This document shows, piece by piece, positions 1 through 10,770 of a stretch of DNA of 51,648 bases. Positions within the stretch are counted from its first letter, which is position 1. Each line of letters begins with the position of its first letter. The notes beneath the pieces were generated by a model that was not told the DNA's origin, did no database searches, and worked only from the letters and a program-made list of their open reading frames with translations. The DNA is from Folioceros fuciformis (lineage: Eukaryota > Anthocerotophyta > Anthocerotopsida > Anthocerotales), in the NCBI GenBank assembly GCA_049999805.1, contig JBNGIO010004087.1:1-51648 (forward strand), given 5' to 3'. Position numbers and translations under genes: made by a program.

Positions 1-1734
1 TTAAAGGGAGTGGGTGGGGTCCATGAATCCAAGGGACAGTGAAAGTACATGTTTCACACATGGGAGCGTAGAGCGCTCCGAGCTATTATTATGAGAAGAG
101 ATGTTGATAATTGGGGAGAAGAGTGGGCGGGCCCCCGGCCCGGTGAAAGGGCCACTCCTCTCTGTGGCCCAGCCAGGAGGAGGAGGAGGAGCAGGAGGAG
201 GAGCAGTAGTAGTAGCAGCAGCAGCAGCAGGCGCCTGTCGCCTGCCGCCTGCCGCCTGCCGCAATCGCATTTAATCGGTTTGTACTAGTGGCAACAGCAT
301 CGGCCAGGGGGGGCGGGCCGGCCCGGCCTGGGGATGACAGCCATGCCATGCCATGCCATGCCATTCCCGGGACCCGTCCTCGTACAACATGTGCATATCA
401 AGTCGCCCAGGGCTCCAGGCAGGGAGGGAGGGCTTTGGAGTCCGGGCCCAGCCGGCGCGGTTCCGTCCGTCCCCGAAAGACGAGCTCCCTCCCCTCCGCC
501 TGCCTTCCCTTTACCTACATGTGTGACTATGCAGCATATATGTTATTTAATGCAACCTGGCTGGGCCACTCCACAGTCCACACGGTACGCTTCATCATGC
601 TCCTCTGCGACATAATGAGTCCAACAATCCAACGACAATGACAAGACTATGCTCTTCTCCTCCTCCTCTTCTCTTCTTCTCTTCTTCTCTTCTCCTCTCC
701 TCTTCTTCTCCTCGTCTCCTCTTCTCCTCTCCTCCTCTTCTTCTCCTCGTCTCCTCTCCTCCTCTTCTCTTCTCCTCTCCTCCTCTTCTTCTCCTCGTCT
801 CCTCTACTCCTCCTCCTCTCCTCTCCTCCTCCCCTGCCCTGCCCCAGCCTCCGCGCCTGCGGGCAAAAAGGCGGCGAAACGAAACGGGGCGGGGCCCTTG
901 AACCTTCCTTCCCTTGAAGGCCCTTCTCCTTTCCTTTCCCTGTGGCGGCGCTGCCATGGCCCTGCCTGCCCTGCCCTGCCTCAGGCCCTGGCGTGGCGTC
1001 GTCACCTACTGCTCTGCGCCAGCTTTTCCCACAATATTACAATGCATCAGCGACAAGGACAGCGCAGGCGCAGGCGCAGGCGCAGCCTTCCAGCCCTGGG
1101 CCCTCCTCTCGTCACCGGGGAGAGGCCTGCGGCCAGTGGCCACCGGGCTCCAGCAACCACTGGCCTGCCCCCTGCACTCTGCACTGCGCACGGCCTATAT
1201 AATATCCTACTACACACCCATGAATGAACGTCCGCACGAATAGCCATCAGTCTACATTCCACCTCCGCCTATTTCATGCCGCAAGCTTGCGTGCATCGGG
1301 GAACGGTGGACTCTCCATGTACTCACTGTCCATGCCTACTGCCTACACGCAACACAATGCAAAGCAAAAAATCGCAACGGAACGGAGCACAACGACACGG
1401 GAATCGGGAACATGTACCCTCCTTACGGTACGTATGGGCAGAGGCAGGGCCCGGATATTTATGCCCCTCATGTCACAACCTGCAAGAGTAACCGCTTCCT
1501 GCGATCCACCTTCCGCTATTACACTCCCTACTAGGGATGCAACACGAGCAATAACTACTGCATCCTCTCCCCCATCACTTCACTTCACCTCACTTTCACA
1601 CACACGCGGCCCGTCCAGGCCACAAACCCCGGGAATGTACTTCCTTCCTTAAACAAAGCAACATCCCTGTCCTGTCCTGTCCGGCTCTGTCCGATCCGAT
1701 CCTGTCCCTGTGTGAACAGTGCCCGCAAACATCC
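1..1734. repeat. Low-complexity CT/GA-rich stretch, no gene recognised
   Basis: The stretch is dominated by simple sequence: GGA/GCA triplets near 175-260, five tandem CATGC pentamers at about 340-361, a long TCC/TCTTC pyrimidine tract at about 650-835, and GCAGGC hexamers near 1065-1085. Open frames here are Ser/Leu- or Glu/Arg-rich low-complexity translations with no conserved block, so I do not call them genes. The right end should hold the 3' untranslated region of the DHAR gene that ends at 1735. Confidence 0.6.
1196..1202 (+). promoter_or_regulatory. TATA-box-like sequence without a recognised gene
   Basis: TATATAA sits in a GC-rich context, with an ATG 22-28 bp downstream (1221, 1224). 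The frame from 1224 (142 codons) has no domain I recognise. It could be a core promoter of a short or non-coding transcript, or chance. Confidence 0.2.
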
Positions 1735-3371
1735 TCACCCTCCGATGTGCTTCGACCACCCCTTCACCACAACTGCCGCGGGTGCGGCCGTCTTCTCAAA
1801 GCTCTCCCGGCTGTGTAGATCCTGGCGCCCACGCAACACCACCCCACCCACACCCCTTAGCCTACCATCAGTCGCCAATGACTTCAACTTACCACGCGCC
1901 TCCGCTACCACCACCACCCACAGACATGGACACGCCCTCCCATTCCAAACGCACCTTGATGTAGTCCAGAAGGTGTGTGAGGTCCCCCGGAATGGCCCAC
2001 TTCTTGTAGTGATCCAACGTTATCTTCAAGTGGTACAGCTTCGGGGCCAGGCTCAAGTCCACAGCTGAAATCTTGTCTCCTCCCACGTAAGGCCCCTGCA
2101 ATGCACGCCTCACCCACTCCCACTTAACGCCACAAAAATCCACACTCCTGGCTAAATACATTATCACACCCCTCCGCTTTTTCTTTCCCCCTCTTTTCCT
2201 CTCACTTACGTTTTGCTTCAGAAAGTCGTTCAGAGCTTTCAGCTCAGCCACCAAAGCCGCCTCAGTGCCGTCTGCAGGGTCCTTGCTCTTCAGGAATCTC
2301 ACGAATGCTCCGAAAAGCTTTGAACCCCTGGCACAAGCACCACCACCACCACCACCTACTGTCACCACTCTAGCCCCCACGGCAACCTAACCCTTGCACC
2401 TGCCTGCTACCTTCACTTCACACACGTACATTGCACTGAACGGACGGAACGGACCCTCGGATAATTACAAGCAAGGAAGAACCAAAGGAACAAAGGGAGT
2501 GAATGGATGGATGCTGCCCCTTACACTGCCGCCTTATCCTCGCTTACTGCCAGGGATGGTTCCGGATACTTCTCCTCCAGCAGCGCGGTGATCACGTCAG
2601 AGTCCGCAACCCAGCTCCCTTCGTGCTTAATCACCGGCACTTTTCCCTCGGGGTTCGCCTCCAAAAACCTGAATCCATTGGCACAGCGTAGCCATTACAC
2701 TCACCACAAGCTTCACACCACACGAATACCAATTGCCCAACCGCGCACGGCGTACAGCCACATTCCCACCACTCTGGTTTGTTTTCCGTGTCCACAAATC
2801 TGGCATTGTAGGGAATGCCTTTCTCTTCCAGAGTAAGAAGCACGCGCTGCGAGAACGGGCCTGCGGTGCAGCCACAGGAATTAGGTCATCCGTCACGTCT
2901 GCTCACTCCAGCTTTTCCTCATCTCCCGCACCGTTGTCCTTTCGGCCAACCATACGACATTGCCGTTGGGAGTACGGGCACTCCCGTCCCGACGTAAGCA
3001 CAATTTGTTGAATGCAGTCAGCAAGCCGAGTGAGCTTGGAATCAAGAAAAAGAGGAACCAGAGCCTCAGGACGATCTGAGCTTACAGTCACCGAGCTCAT
3101 CCGGCTGGCCGGAAGCTGCCTTCACCAGCACCTCCAATGGCGGCGCCACTGCTGCCATGACAACCAAGCCTCTTCCGACCGACGCCCTCGACGCCCGCCA
3201 CCAACGAGCCGCAGGCGGAATGCGGGCCGCTTGGGACGGAGGACTGCTCCAGGTACGCACCAGCCGAAACTGCCTTCGGACACCGCCGCGAATGCCCACA
3301 CCAGCCCGGGCGCACGATAGCGAGATCACTCCACCGCAAACTGGAGATGGGAGCACCACAGCAGCCTGCAT
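1735..3371 (-). CDS. DHAR: Dehydroascorbate reductase (GST superfamily), probably plastid-targeted
   Basis: Reduces dehydroascorbate to ascorbate with glutathione in the ascorbate-glutathione cycle. Six exons join in frame: 3371-3086, 2860-2770, 2668-2525, 2327-2210, 2095-1955, 1821-1735. The mature protein from the inner ATG (3158) is 217 aa, the usual cytosolic DHAR length. It shows GDCPFSQR with the catalytic Cys at residue 25, the thioredoxin-fold segment NPEGKVPVIK, then VADSDVI, FLKSKDP, and the C-terminal helix block ISAVDLSLAPKLYHL. An upstream in-frame ATG at 3371 adds 71 residues that are rich in Arg, Ser and Ala and have no Asp or Glu, as in plastid transit peptides. The third exon must use the donor GTAAGG at 2524, not the nearer GTAAGC at 2547, to keep frame. 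Family call is firm; choice of start is inferred. Confidence 0.9.
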
Positions 3372-3549
3372 TTCCACCCCTCGTCTGACTCAATTATTTC
3401 TGCCTGCAATTGTGCCACACTGCTCACTCTGTCCGTGCGACTACATTCACTGCATCGCAAACCCATTTTGTACATGTATAAGGCCACCAAAACAATACGC
3501 ATCAAACCTGTCTCACATTGTCATCCATTCATCCTGTTTGACTCTTCCT
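3372..3549. other. Upstream region of the DHAR gene
   Basis: Short intergenic stretch that should hold the DHAR promoter. I see no clear TATA box or other gene. Confidence 0.4.
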
Positions 3550-3663
3550 ATATATTATTTCCAGTGTATAATTATTAGGCGGATACCAAGACCGAATAAG
3601 GTCCAGATATATTATTTCCAGTGTATAATTATTAGGCGGATACCAAGACCGAATAAGGTCCAG
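3550..3663. repeat. Two identical tandem copies of a 57-bp unit
   Basis: Copies lie at 3550-3606 and 3607-3663 and appear identical. The identity implies a recent duplication at the left border of the AT-rich Copia island. Confidence 0.95.
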
Positions 3664-4179
3664 CAGAAGTACAATGGTTGACATATTGCTAATGCGGCCT
3701 AATGACACTTCCAAGCTTTGTTTGCTAGGTGGGTGTCCAGGAGTTTATAGCAATGTAGTTATGGGACATCGAGAACTCGACTAGACCTTGAAGATGGCAT
3801 TTCTTTTAGGATTTTAAAGGGTGTCATCACAAATTTGTTGATGTCACACATCTTTATTGTCAAGTGATCTTTGAATATGCAACCTTTGAATTACAAAAGT
3901 TAAGGGAACATATACAAAATATGTGGAAAGACCTTTGCCCAAAGCTCAATTGTGGATGAATAAGAATTGTACTTGTTGTCACCGAACATTTCTGAACTTT
4001 AGATATCTGTGCTGGCTATGTAGTGTAATTATTTTTGTTATGGTTGAAATACGCTATTTAACCCAAATTGACACATTGGCTTTTATCAATGTTGTTTTAG
4101 TTCAAGCCTATGTTGCAACTATAGATCCTATTAAACCTGCTACATGTGAACAAGCTTGATCTGGACATAACAAAGAGAA
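3664..4179. other. AT-rich gap left of the Copia remnant
   Basis: No gene recognised. A 78-codon frame at 3923-4159 resembles nothing I know. The piece may be further decayed retroelement. Confidence 0.4.
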
Positions 4180-5770
4180 TTAAGAGACATAATAGAAATT
4201 TACACAGGAACTAGTTAAACTCCCACATAATAGGAAACCAATTCAATGTGAATGGGTTTTTCGTATTAAGTTGAAAGCATATCGTATTGTAGATTGTTGC
4301 AAGACACGAATACGTGCCAAGGTTTATAATCAAGTACTAGGAGATGATTATCATGAAACCCTTTCACCTGTTGTTAAGCTTCGAACTATTACGTACTTGT
4401 TAGCACTAGCTATTAAATTGGATTTAGATTTATAACAAATGGATGTTGGCACCACAACAAGTACTAGCTATTAAATTGGATTTAGATTTACAATAAATGG
4501 ATGTTGGCACCACTTTCCTACATGGGAAGTTAGAGGAACTTATTGTATGGAACAATTGGAAAGTTTACACACTAAAAACTTAGTGTGTAAACTTTTAAAA
4601 TGTATTTATGGACTCAGCAATCTCCTTTGAAGTCGTATACGTATACGGGCATCAATGGTACCCTTATAGAAATTGGTTTTATTTGTTGTACTTTTTGACA
4701 TCGACAATACTCTTATAAAACTTGTGATTCTGATGAGAATGTGTATTTACTTCATAAGGATGAAACTTGTAACCATTGCTCTTTATGTGGATGACATCAT
4801 TATTGCTATCAATAGCCAAAATTTATTGAAGGATGTAAAGGATTTTCTTAGTTCTAAGTATAAAATGAAGGACATTAAAACTTTTACCTATTGTCTTAGA
4901 GTTCAAATTCCTGCAAATAAAGATGAAGATACACTAAGCATCTTTCAAACTAAACATGCTATGGAACTTCTAAATCATTTTAAGCTTGAGGTAGCTAGTC
5001 CTTTAGCCACTCCAAATGCAACTAGTCAAGTCTTGTTTACCTTGGACAACTCTGCTATATATGTGGAATGCAAGAGAATGTTACAAACTCCTTATAGAGA
5101 GGCTGTTGGATGATGCTTGTTATTCCTTAATGGCTGGACTTGCACAGATATCATTCTTGGATATTCATTGTGTCAAAATTTCTCTCTAATCCAAACTTGG
5201 CTTATTGGGTTAGAATTAAACGTACTTATCAAAATTTGTCTAGTAATATAAATCTAAGCCTTTAATATAAGAGATATCGAACAAGAAAACTTACATTTGA
5301 GGGTTGGTCTGATGATAATTGGGAAATCAATCCTATTACGAACAAAAATTATTTACCTATTGTTTGATTGTGTGTAATGTAGTCGTTTGACAGACATGTA
5401 AAAGGCAACAAAGTGTGTCTTAGAGTTCCATGGAGAGTGAGTATGCAGAGTTAACACTAGCTAGTAAGGAGGCAGTAACCAATAGGACTTTGCTAGCACT
5501 AGATACTTTGCTAAGTGAGATGAGTTAAACTCAAGACTCATCTACTTTATTATATTGTGATACCATGTTTGTAATAGCCCTAACTAAGAATGCCAAGTAT
5601 CATGCTTGAACAAAGTACATACTTGCATATGATCATTTTATAAGATAAATAGTTGCTAAACATCAAGTTATTATTAAGTTTACTCCAACAAAGGAGAATC
5701 TTGCTGATATATTTTTCAAGTATATTTTCCAAGCTTTACTAAGTTCTATTTTAATTAGTTGAGGTTTTTG
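4180..5770 (+). mobile_element. Decayed Ty1/Copia retrotransposon, RT-RNase H part
   Basis: Translated pieces of Copia pol follow each other in the right order but with stops and frame changes. The reverse transcriptase start is at about 4205-4440 (CEWVF, then DYHETLSPVVKLRTI). The catalytic box LYVDDIII lies at about 4780-4803, followed by FLSSKYKMKDIKTFTYCL and NHFKLEVASPLATPNA. An RNase H trace SEYAELTLASKEAV lies near 5430-5475, and the terminal block ending TPTKENLADIFFK near 5680-5720. The base composition is far more AT-rich than the flanking genes. No long terminal repeats, gag, protease or integrase were recognised. This is a dead fragment. Confidence 0.85.
4405..4513. repeat. 58-bp tandem duplication inside the Copia remnant
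   Basis: A segment of about 51 bp at 4405-4455 recurs at 4463-4513 with two or three changes, period 58. It repeats the reverse transcriptase segment LAIKLDLDL and so postdates insertion of the element. Confidence 0.85.
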
Positions 5771-5929
5771 ATTTGTCCATTGTCATCATGGCTTAACTTA
5801 ATATTTTATTATTTACTCTTATTAATATATATATTGGTAATTGTCTTACTATAAGATGTTTATCTAACAAGGATGCTAATAGCTATTCTTACTGCCCCAA
5901 ATCGTATGGTTTGGGCATCTCAGTGTCCT

Positions 5930-6135
5930 TTGCAGGGTTGAGGAGGTTGTGTGATGGCTCTGGGTACCTTGATGTCCTTCAGGTGTTGGTATGTTGAGGA
6001 GGTTGAAGGGTGGTTGTGCACGACAATCGTGTCCTCTGCTACTACTGTTGAGGGAGTTGCCGGGTGGCTGCAGCCAGCATTGTGTTTGATGCTCTTGGGC
6101 TGAGGAGGTTGTAGGGTGGCCTAACGCTGGAACAA
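5930..6135. repeat. Degenerate tandem repeat of about 55 bp
   Basis: Four diverged units each begin with a GAGGAGGTTG-like core followed by a GGGTGG-like block (about 5938, 5994, 6048, 6098). The 93-codon minus-strand frame across it is an artefact of the repeat. The rest of 5771-6347 is AT-rich with no recognised feature. Confidence 0.55.
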
Positions 6136-6347
6136 CTACTACAAGCTTAACCTTCAAGTATAAGTTGAAATTTAATACCCTTTTGGCCTTTGGTCCTTTG
6201 TTGAAATTTCAGGGTCTATCTGAGCTCCCCTTCTTGCATGCATGATGTATTCATCTACTTATTTATTATATTTATTATATTATTATAATTCATTTATAAA
6301 TACTTATCTATACTAAAATAACTTGTACCCGCCCATAGTCTTTTGTG

Positions 6348-6552
6348 CGGTGTGACATCACCGGCTCCTTCGGTAAGAATCGTGGGTGCGGTGTGACATC
6401 ACCAGCTCCTTCGGTAAGAACCGTGGGTGCGGTGTGACATCACCGGCTTCTTCGGTAAGAAGCTTCGGTGCGGTGTGACATCACCAGCTCCTTCGGTAAG
6501 AAGCTTCCGTGCGGTGGGACATCACCGGCTCCTTCGGTAAGAAGCTGGCCTC
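6348..6552. repeat. Five tandem copies of a 41-bp unit
   Basis: Exact 41-bp spacing starting at 6348, 6389, 6430, 6471 and 6512. Each unit carries GACATCACC, then GGCTCCTTCGGTAAGAA or a one-base variant. The first four include TGACATCA flanked by GGTG and CACC, a near-palindrome resembling a bZIP/CRE-type site with one base changed; the fifth has GGACATCA. Confidence 0.95.
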
Positions 6553-6865
6553 CATTACAACTAAGCTTGCCTCATATGGGATCTCACTCGGTCATGCTCG
6601 ACTCTTTAGTATCTTCCGATAAACGAAATTTTCGTATCTTCCCATAAAATTACGTAAATTAGGCCAACAGGCTAACTGCGCAATCGCACAAAAGGGTGCA
6701 ACGTTACCGACGCAAGGGTGCCCTGTATAGCCAAAGATTATTTCCACGACCGGCGCAATGTCAAATGGCAGAGGTGTTTGCGGCAGCTACCAATAGAACC
6801 GGCGTTGCCGCACTCTATGCATTCTATTTCTTGTTCACCATGGTCACGTCTTCGTTGTAGTCGCC
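6553..6865. other. Gene-free stretch between the repeat array and the PPR remnant
   Basis: No coding or RNA feature recognised. A short palindrome CGAAATTTTCG lies near 6626-6636. Confidence 0.4.
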
Positions 6866-8543
6866 CTATCTCTTATCTTGAAATAATCGATAGTTGTGAG
6901 AGTCTAACCACGCCTCTGTAATGCACCCGCGCTTGCATAGGCCATGAGAAGGCCAGCAAAAGCAACACGCTGAGCAACAATCAGGCCCTCCTGCTCCATT
7001 CGTCCATGACGAGCAAGATCGTCCTGTTGCTGCCGCACTAAGCATGCAGCTTCTAATCCACCACATCCTGCGTACGTGTCCAGCACAGACTTGCCCACCA
7101 GTATGTCATCTAGCTTTTCCGTTCCCACAGTCTGAGACTGCGACTGCTTGCCTTTCGGGGACACCACACTTGCACAGGGCTTCAGAAGGCAATAAGAAGC
7201 AACTTCGTCAGCCACGACGAGGCCTCTTGCTCCATTTGCCCAGACGCAGAGCAGTCAACTCTTGCCCAAGCCCTTGCTGTGCTTGTCCAGTAATCAAAGG
7301 ATTACTTGTCCCCACCTCCTTTGAGACCAAGCTGTCAAAAACTCAACAAGTGTCTCCAGCTTGCCACATTTTGCGAACATCTCCAGCAGGCACGTGCCCA
7401 ACAGTATGCTACCTAGCTGTCCTCTGTCCTCAATCGGAGAGTGCCCCCGCCTGCCATTTTGGATGGCATCTGCGATTGCACCAGGCTTCTTAAAGGTAGC
7501 AAAAGTAACCTCGTCAGCCTCAATCAGTCCCACCTGCTCCAATTTCCTCGACAGGACACGCTCGGCTCCATTGGCCCTCGCTGCGAATACCTTTTCCACG
7601 TCACCATATCCTTTAGTGCACAAGCTGTTGAAAACCCAGCGTCCACCTGCAAGTTTGCCGCAGTTTGTATATATGTCCACTAGACACTTGCCAGCAGGAT
7701 ATTATACAGCTGTGCTCAATCCACAATCCGTGAATGCAACCACCTGCCCTTCTGTAAGGCATGATAACATGATAAGCGACAACTAGGCACTCCTGCTCAC
7801 TTTGTCCGAAGAAAACACGTGCCTTATGACCAAACCGTTGCTGTGCACACCCAGCAATCAGGGCTGTCCGCATCACCACATCATTATGGCCAAGCTGTCA
7901 AAAACCCTGCGTGACTCGTCCTATGCCCCACATTTTGCACAAATGTACACCAGGCAGTTCCCAAGAAACAATCCAGGAGGAAATGCCGCTTTGAAGCCTG
8001 TCACATTGCATTTGTCTGCCAAATTCCAAGCCAGCGGGCAAATGCACGGGCTCGAATAGTGGCCACAAAGACGTGGGCATCTATCTGCTTTCACCTTTGA
8101 ACTAGACACATCTCATGATGCAGTTGCTTGCTTAATCGATTTCCCATGATTAGAACGAGCGAAGATTACGAAGGCCACATGAACGAATCTAGTTGGTCTA
8201 CAATGGTGAGCACATCCACGGCCCCTTGTAACCTACCTGCACAAGAATACATGCGCACGATATGGTTCCCCAAGTGCATATTTGACTCGTACCCACGTTT
8301 GTCTGTGAGATTAAGACCTTGTCGCACCACAACCAGATCCTTCGTGGCTGCACACAGTTCCAGCACAGTATAAAACGGAGAAATAGGAGACTTCGCCTTC
8401 GCCTCCGCAAAAATTCCAGGGCTGGAACAGCCTCCATAAGCTTCCTTTTCCCCCAAAACGCTGAGCACCGGTGAGAGTTCACACTCATGGTCGACCCTTA
8501 CAACTGCAACGACCCGCTTCAAATCGATGCACACGGTACCCAT
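6866..8543 (-). pseudogene. Decayed, module-expanded copy of the neighbouring PPR gene
   Basis: Minus-strand pieces are collinear with the intact PPR gene immediately upstream, but with stops and frame changes. The first piece (8543-8166) matches its N-terminal repeats (for example GYESNMHLGNHIVRMYSCAG). A second (about 8109-7921) matches FLGNCLVYICAKCGA. After these come at least three successive degenerate versions of one repeat pair that the intact gene has once: about 7879-7613, about 7560-7330 (LLGTCLLEMFAKCGKLE) and 7215-6904 (VLDTYAGCGGLEAA, then EQEGLIVAQRVAFAGLL). No E or DYW domain follows. It arose by tandem duplication and unequal exchange between repeat modules, then decayed. Confidence 0.8.
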
Positions 8544-10770
8544 CCCTTACGACTATCTCTCTCTTTTCAACCCTTGACATGATCTCCGTTGAACTGTGGC
8601 AGTCACTGCACATGCGTAGATTCTTTGTTACCAACAAAGGAGTGCCACTTGGAGTGTTCAAGAGACCAAACGCCAGAGCTAGCTTCTCTGCATGACCGCA
8701 AAGCACGTCTTCCTTTTCCTTCTCCGAAAGTGGCTTCAACACCAACTTTGTCTGTGGTACATGGCCCCCTTCTTCCTTGAGACGTGCATTCATCCTCTCA
8801 ACTTTGAACGAAGGATCGTCTAAGTTTCCACCTACCATAAATGTATGTAACTGCCTATTCACCTCAATGCCCGCCACAGCAGGTTTCTTGCTAGCTCCTG
8901 CTACCATTCTCTGCACTTCAATCCTCTCTACATCCGTCCACATACCTGCATCTGCATAAACATTAGCCATTAGCACATATGCGGACGCCTGCTGGGGGTC
9001 CAATCTAACCAGACTTTGGAAACACCGCGTCGCTCTCTCTACATCTCCATGACTCTTACAGGCATTCAACAACGATATCAACCCCACAACATTGCTTTGG
9101 CTCTCACAAGACAACAGCATGCTTTCTGCCTCATCGAGATGGCCTGCGCGTCCAAGAAGGTCAATCATGCAATTGTAATGCTCAACCGTGGGTTTGATGC
9201 CATGCTGTTCAAGCATGGAATCAAAATGCTTACAGCCTTCATCTACCAGCCCATCATGACTGCATGCTACTAAAAGGTTCGTAAATGTAGCTTCATTGGG
9301 TTGAACACCAGCAACTAACATTTCCCCAAAACAAGCTACCGCGTTGTGACCTTCATCACAAGCACCGCACCCAGCGATCAGGGCCGTCCATGTCACCACA
9401 TCCTTTGTGGCCAAGCTGTCAAAAACCCGGCGTGCATCTTCCAGTTCGCCACATTTTGCATACATGTCAATCAGGCAGGTACCCAACAATACGTTATGCA
9501 GCTGTCCTCTTTCCACAATCTGCGAGTGCAGCTGCCTGCCATTCTGTAAGGCTCCAGCACTTGCGCAAGCCCTCAGAAGAGAAGCAAAAGTGACATGATC
9601 AGCCACAATCAGGCCCCCTTGCTCCATTCGTCCATACAGGGCAAGCGCCTCCTGATTAAACCCATGATCTGCATACCCAGCGATCAAGGCATTCCATGTC
9701 ACCACATCCTTTCTAGTCAAGCTGTCAAAAACCCGGCGTGCATATTCCACTGCCCCACATTTCGCATACATGTGGACCAGGGAATTGCCAACGAACAAGT
9801 CAGGAGGAACACCACTGTGCATCACATCAGAGTGCACTTTTCTGCCAGATTCCATGTCGGAGGCAAACGCACAAGCTTGAATGGCAGCTACAAAGACATG
9901 AGCATCCGCCTTCACACCTGAGCTGCGCATCTCATGGTACAGTTGTATGGCCTCCTTTGGTTTCCCATGTTTGGAATATGCAGAGATTATGGAGGACCAC
10001 ATGAAGGCATCTGGTTTGAGCACCCTGGTGAACACATCCATGGCATCTTCCACCCTACCTGCACATGCATACATGCGCAAAATATGGTTCCCCAAGTATG
10101 TGTTTGATTCATATCCAAGTTTTACAACAAGATCATGAACTCGTCGCCCCACAACCAGGTCCTTCTTAGCTGAACACAGTTTTAGCACTTTGTAAAATAG
10201 AGACTGAGAAATTGGACAGTCTGTCTGCGCAAGAAATTCCAGGAATGTAACGGCCTCAGTAAGCTTCCCCTGCCGACATAAGGTGCTCACCTTCAGAGCC
10301 GCTACTCCCATTTCCGATCCAGCACCCCTGCCTAGCTCAGGCTTATCCAAAACGCTCGACTTGCAGGGAGATGCACCGTGACCCATTTCCAAATCCAAAA
10401 ATACTAGCTGCTCATCCACCCAAGCTGGCCTGGAAATGTTGTCAAGCCAGAGGACCTCGCCAGTCATCTTACGCCTAAAGTCAGGGGACCGGAAACTCTT
10501 CTTATCTCGTCTGTTATCCCACCACATGGAGGGGTCCAAAAAAAAATTTCGCCACAACAGTTCCTGCTCGTGGCGACCACCATCGCTGGAAAATCGCTCC
10601 CCAGTGATGCGCTTCCCCGGAGTTGCTGGGTCTCTAACTTGAGTCCGCCTCAGTGTTTGGTTGTTTGTGGCATCACTCCCGCAGGTAACGAGAGGGGTGG
10701 CTGGTGGAAGCACCGAACACCTACCAACTTGTTGCGCCCACGACGGATCCAGTTGCAACACTTTGGCCAT
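8485..10770 (-). CDS. PLS-type PPR protein with DYW:KP domain; putative organelle RNA U-to-C editing factor
   Basis: Intronless, 761 aa, ATG at 10770. Residues about 1-65 form a Ser/Arg/Thr-containing presequence, likely organellar. Residues about 70-122 form a Trp/Phe-rich block (FFLDPSMWWDNR, SPDF, LWLD) resembling the PDF motif of OSB organellar single-strand DNA-binding proteins. PLS-type PPR repeats run from about 150 to 590 (NSLVHMYAKCGAVEYARRVF, LIDMYAKCGELEDARRVF), then E domains. The C-terminal domain has KKPAVAGIEV (KP at 629-630 in place of PG), the deaminase zinc motif HAE (His693, Glu695) with CSDCH (Cys721, Cys724, His725), and ends CSCKGRP instead of CSCGDYW. The KP change and terminal GRP are the marks of the DYW:KP class linked to U-to-C editing. 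The target RNA cannot be read by eye. Confidence 0.88.
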   Translation of the reverse strand: MAKVLQLDPSWAQQVGRCSVLPPATPLVTCGSDATNNQTLRRTQVRDPATPGKRITGERFSSDGGRHEQELLWRNFFLDPSMWWDNRRDKKSFRSPDFRRKMTGEVLWLDNISRPAWVDEQLVFLDLEMGHGASPCKSSVLDKPELGRGAGSEMGVAALKVSTLCRQGKLTEAVTFLEFLAQTDCPISQSLFYKVLKLCSAKKDLVVGRRVHDLVVKLGYESNTYLGNHILRMYACAGRVEDAMDVFTRVLKPDAFMWSSIISAYSKHGKPKEAIQLYHEMRSSGVKADAHVFVAAIQACAFASDMESGRKVHSDVMHSGVPPDLFVGNSLVHMYAKCGAVEYARRVFDSLTRKDVVTWNALIAGYADHGFNQEALALYGRMEQGGLIVADHVTFASLLRACASAGALQNGRQLHSQIVERGQLHNVLLGTCLIDMYAKCGELEDARRVFDSLATKDVVTWTALIAGCGACDEGHNAVACFGEMLVAGVQPNEATFTNLLVACSHDGLVDEGCKHFDSMLEQHGIKPTVEHYNCMIDLLGRAGHLDEAESMLLSCESQSNVVGLISLLNACKSHGDVERATRCFQSLVRLDPQQASAYVLMANVYADAGMWTDVERIEVQRMVAGASKKPAVAGIEVNRQLHTFMVGGNLDDPSFKVERMNARLKEEGGHVPQTKLVLKPLSEKEKEDVLCGHAEKLALAFGLLNTPSGTPLLVTKNLRMCSDCHSSTEIMSRVEKREIVVRDGYRVHRFEAGRCSCKGRP

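Noticed and set aside
649-1227. Open frames of 87-192 codons across the CT-rich tract
   Set aside because: Translation of simple sequence (Ser/Leu or Glu/Arg runs), with no conserved block and frames open on both strands.
6348-6552. CRISPR-like array
   Set aside because: Units abut without spacers and the genome is a plant's; it is a plain tandem repeat.
8485-8500. Loss of the DYW tripeptide through the adjacent duplication breakpoint
   Set aside because: The decayed PPR copy begins right after the stop, so truncation seemed possible. However, GRP at the end together with KP upstream is the regular form of the DYW:KP class, and the domain is otherwise complete.
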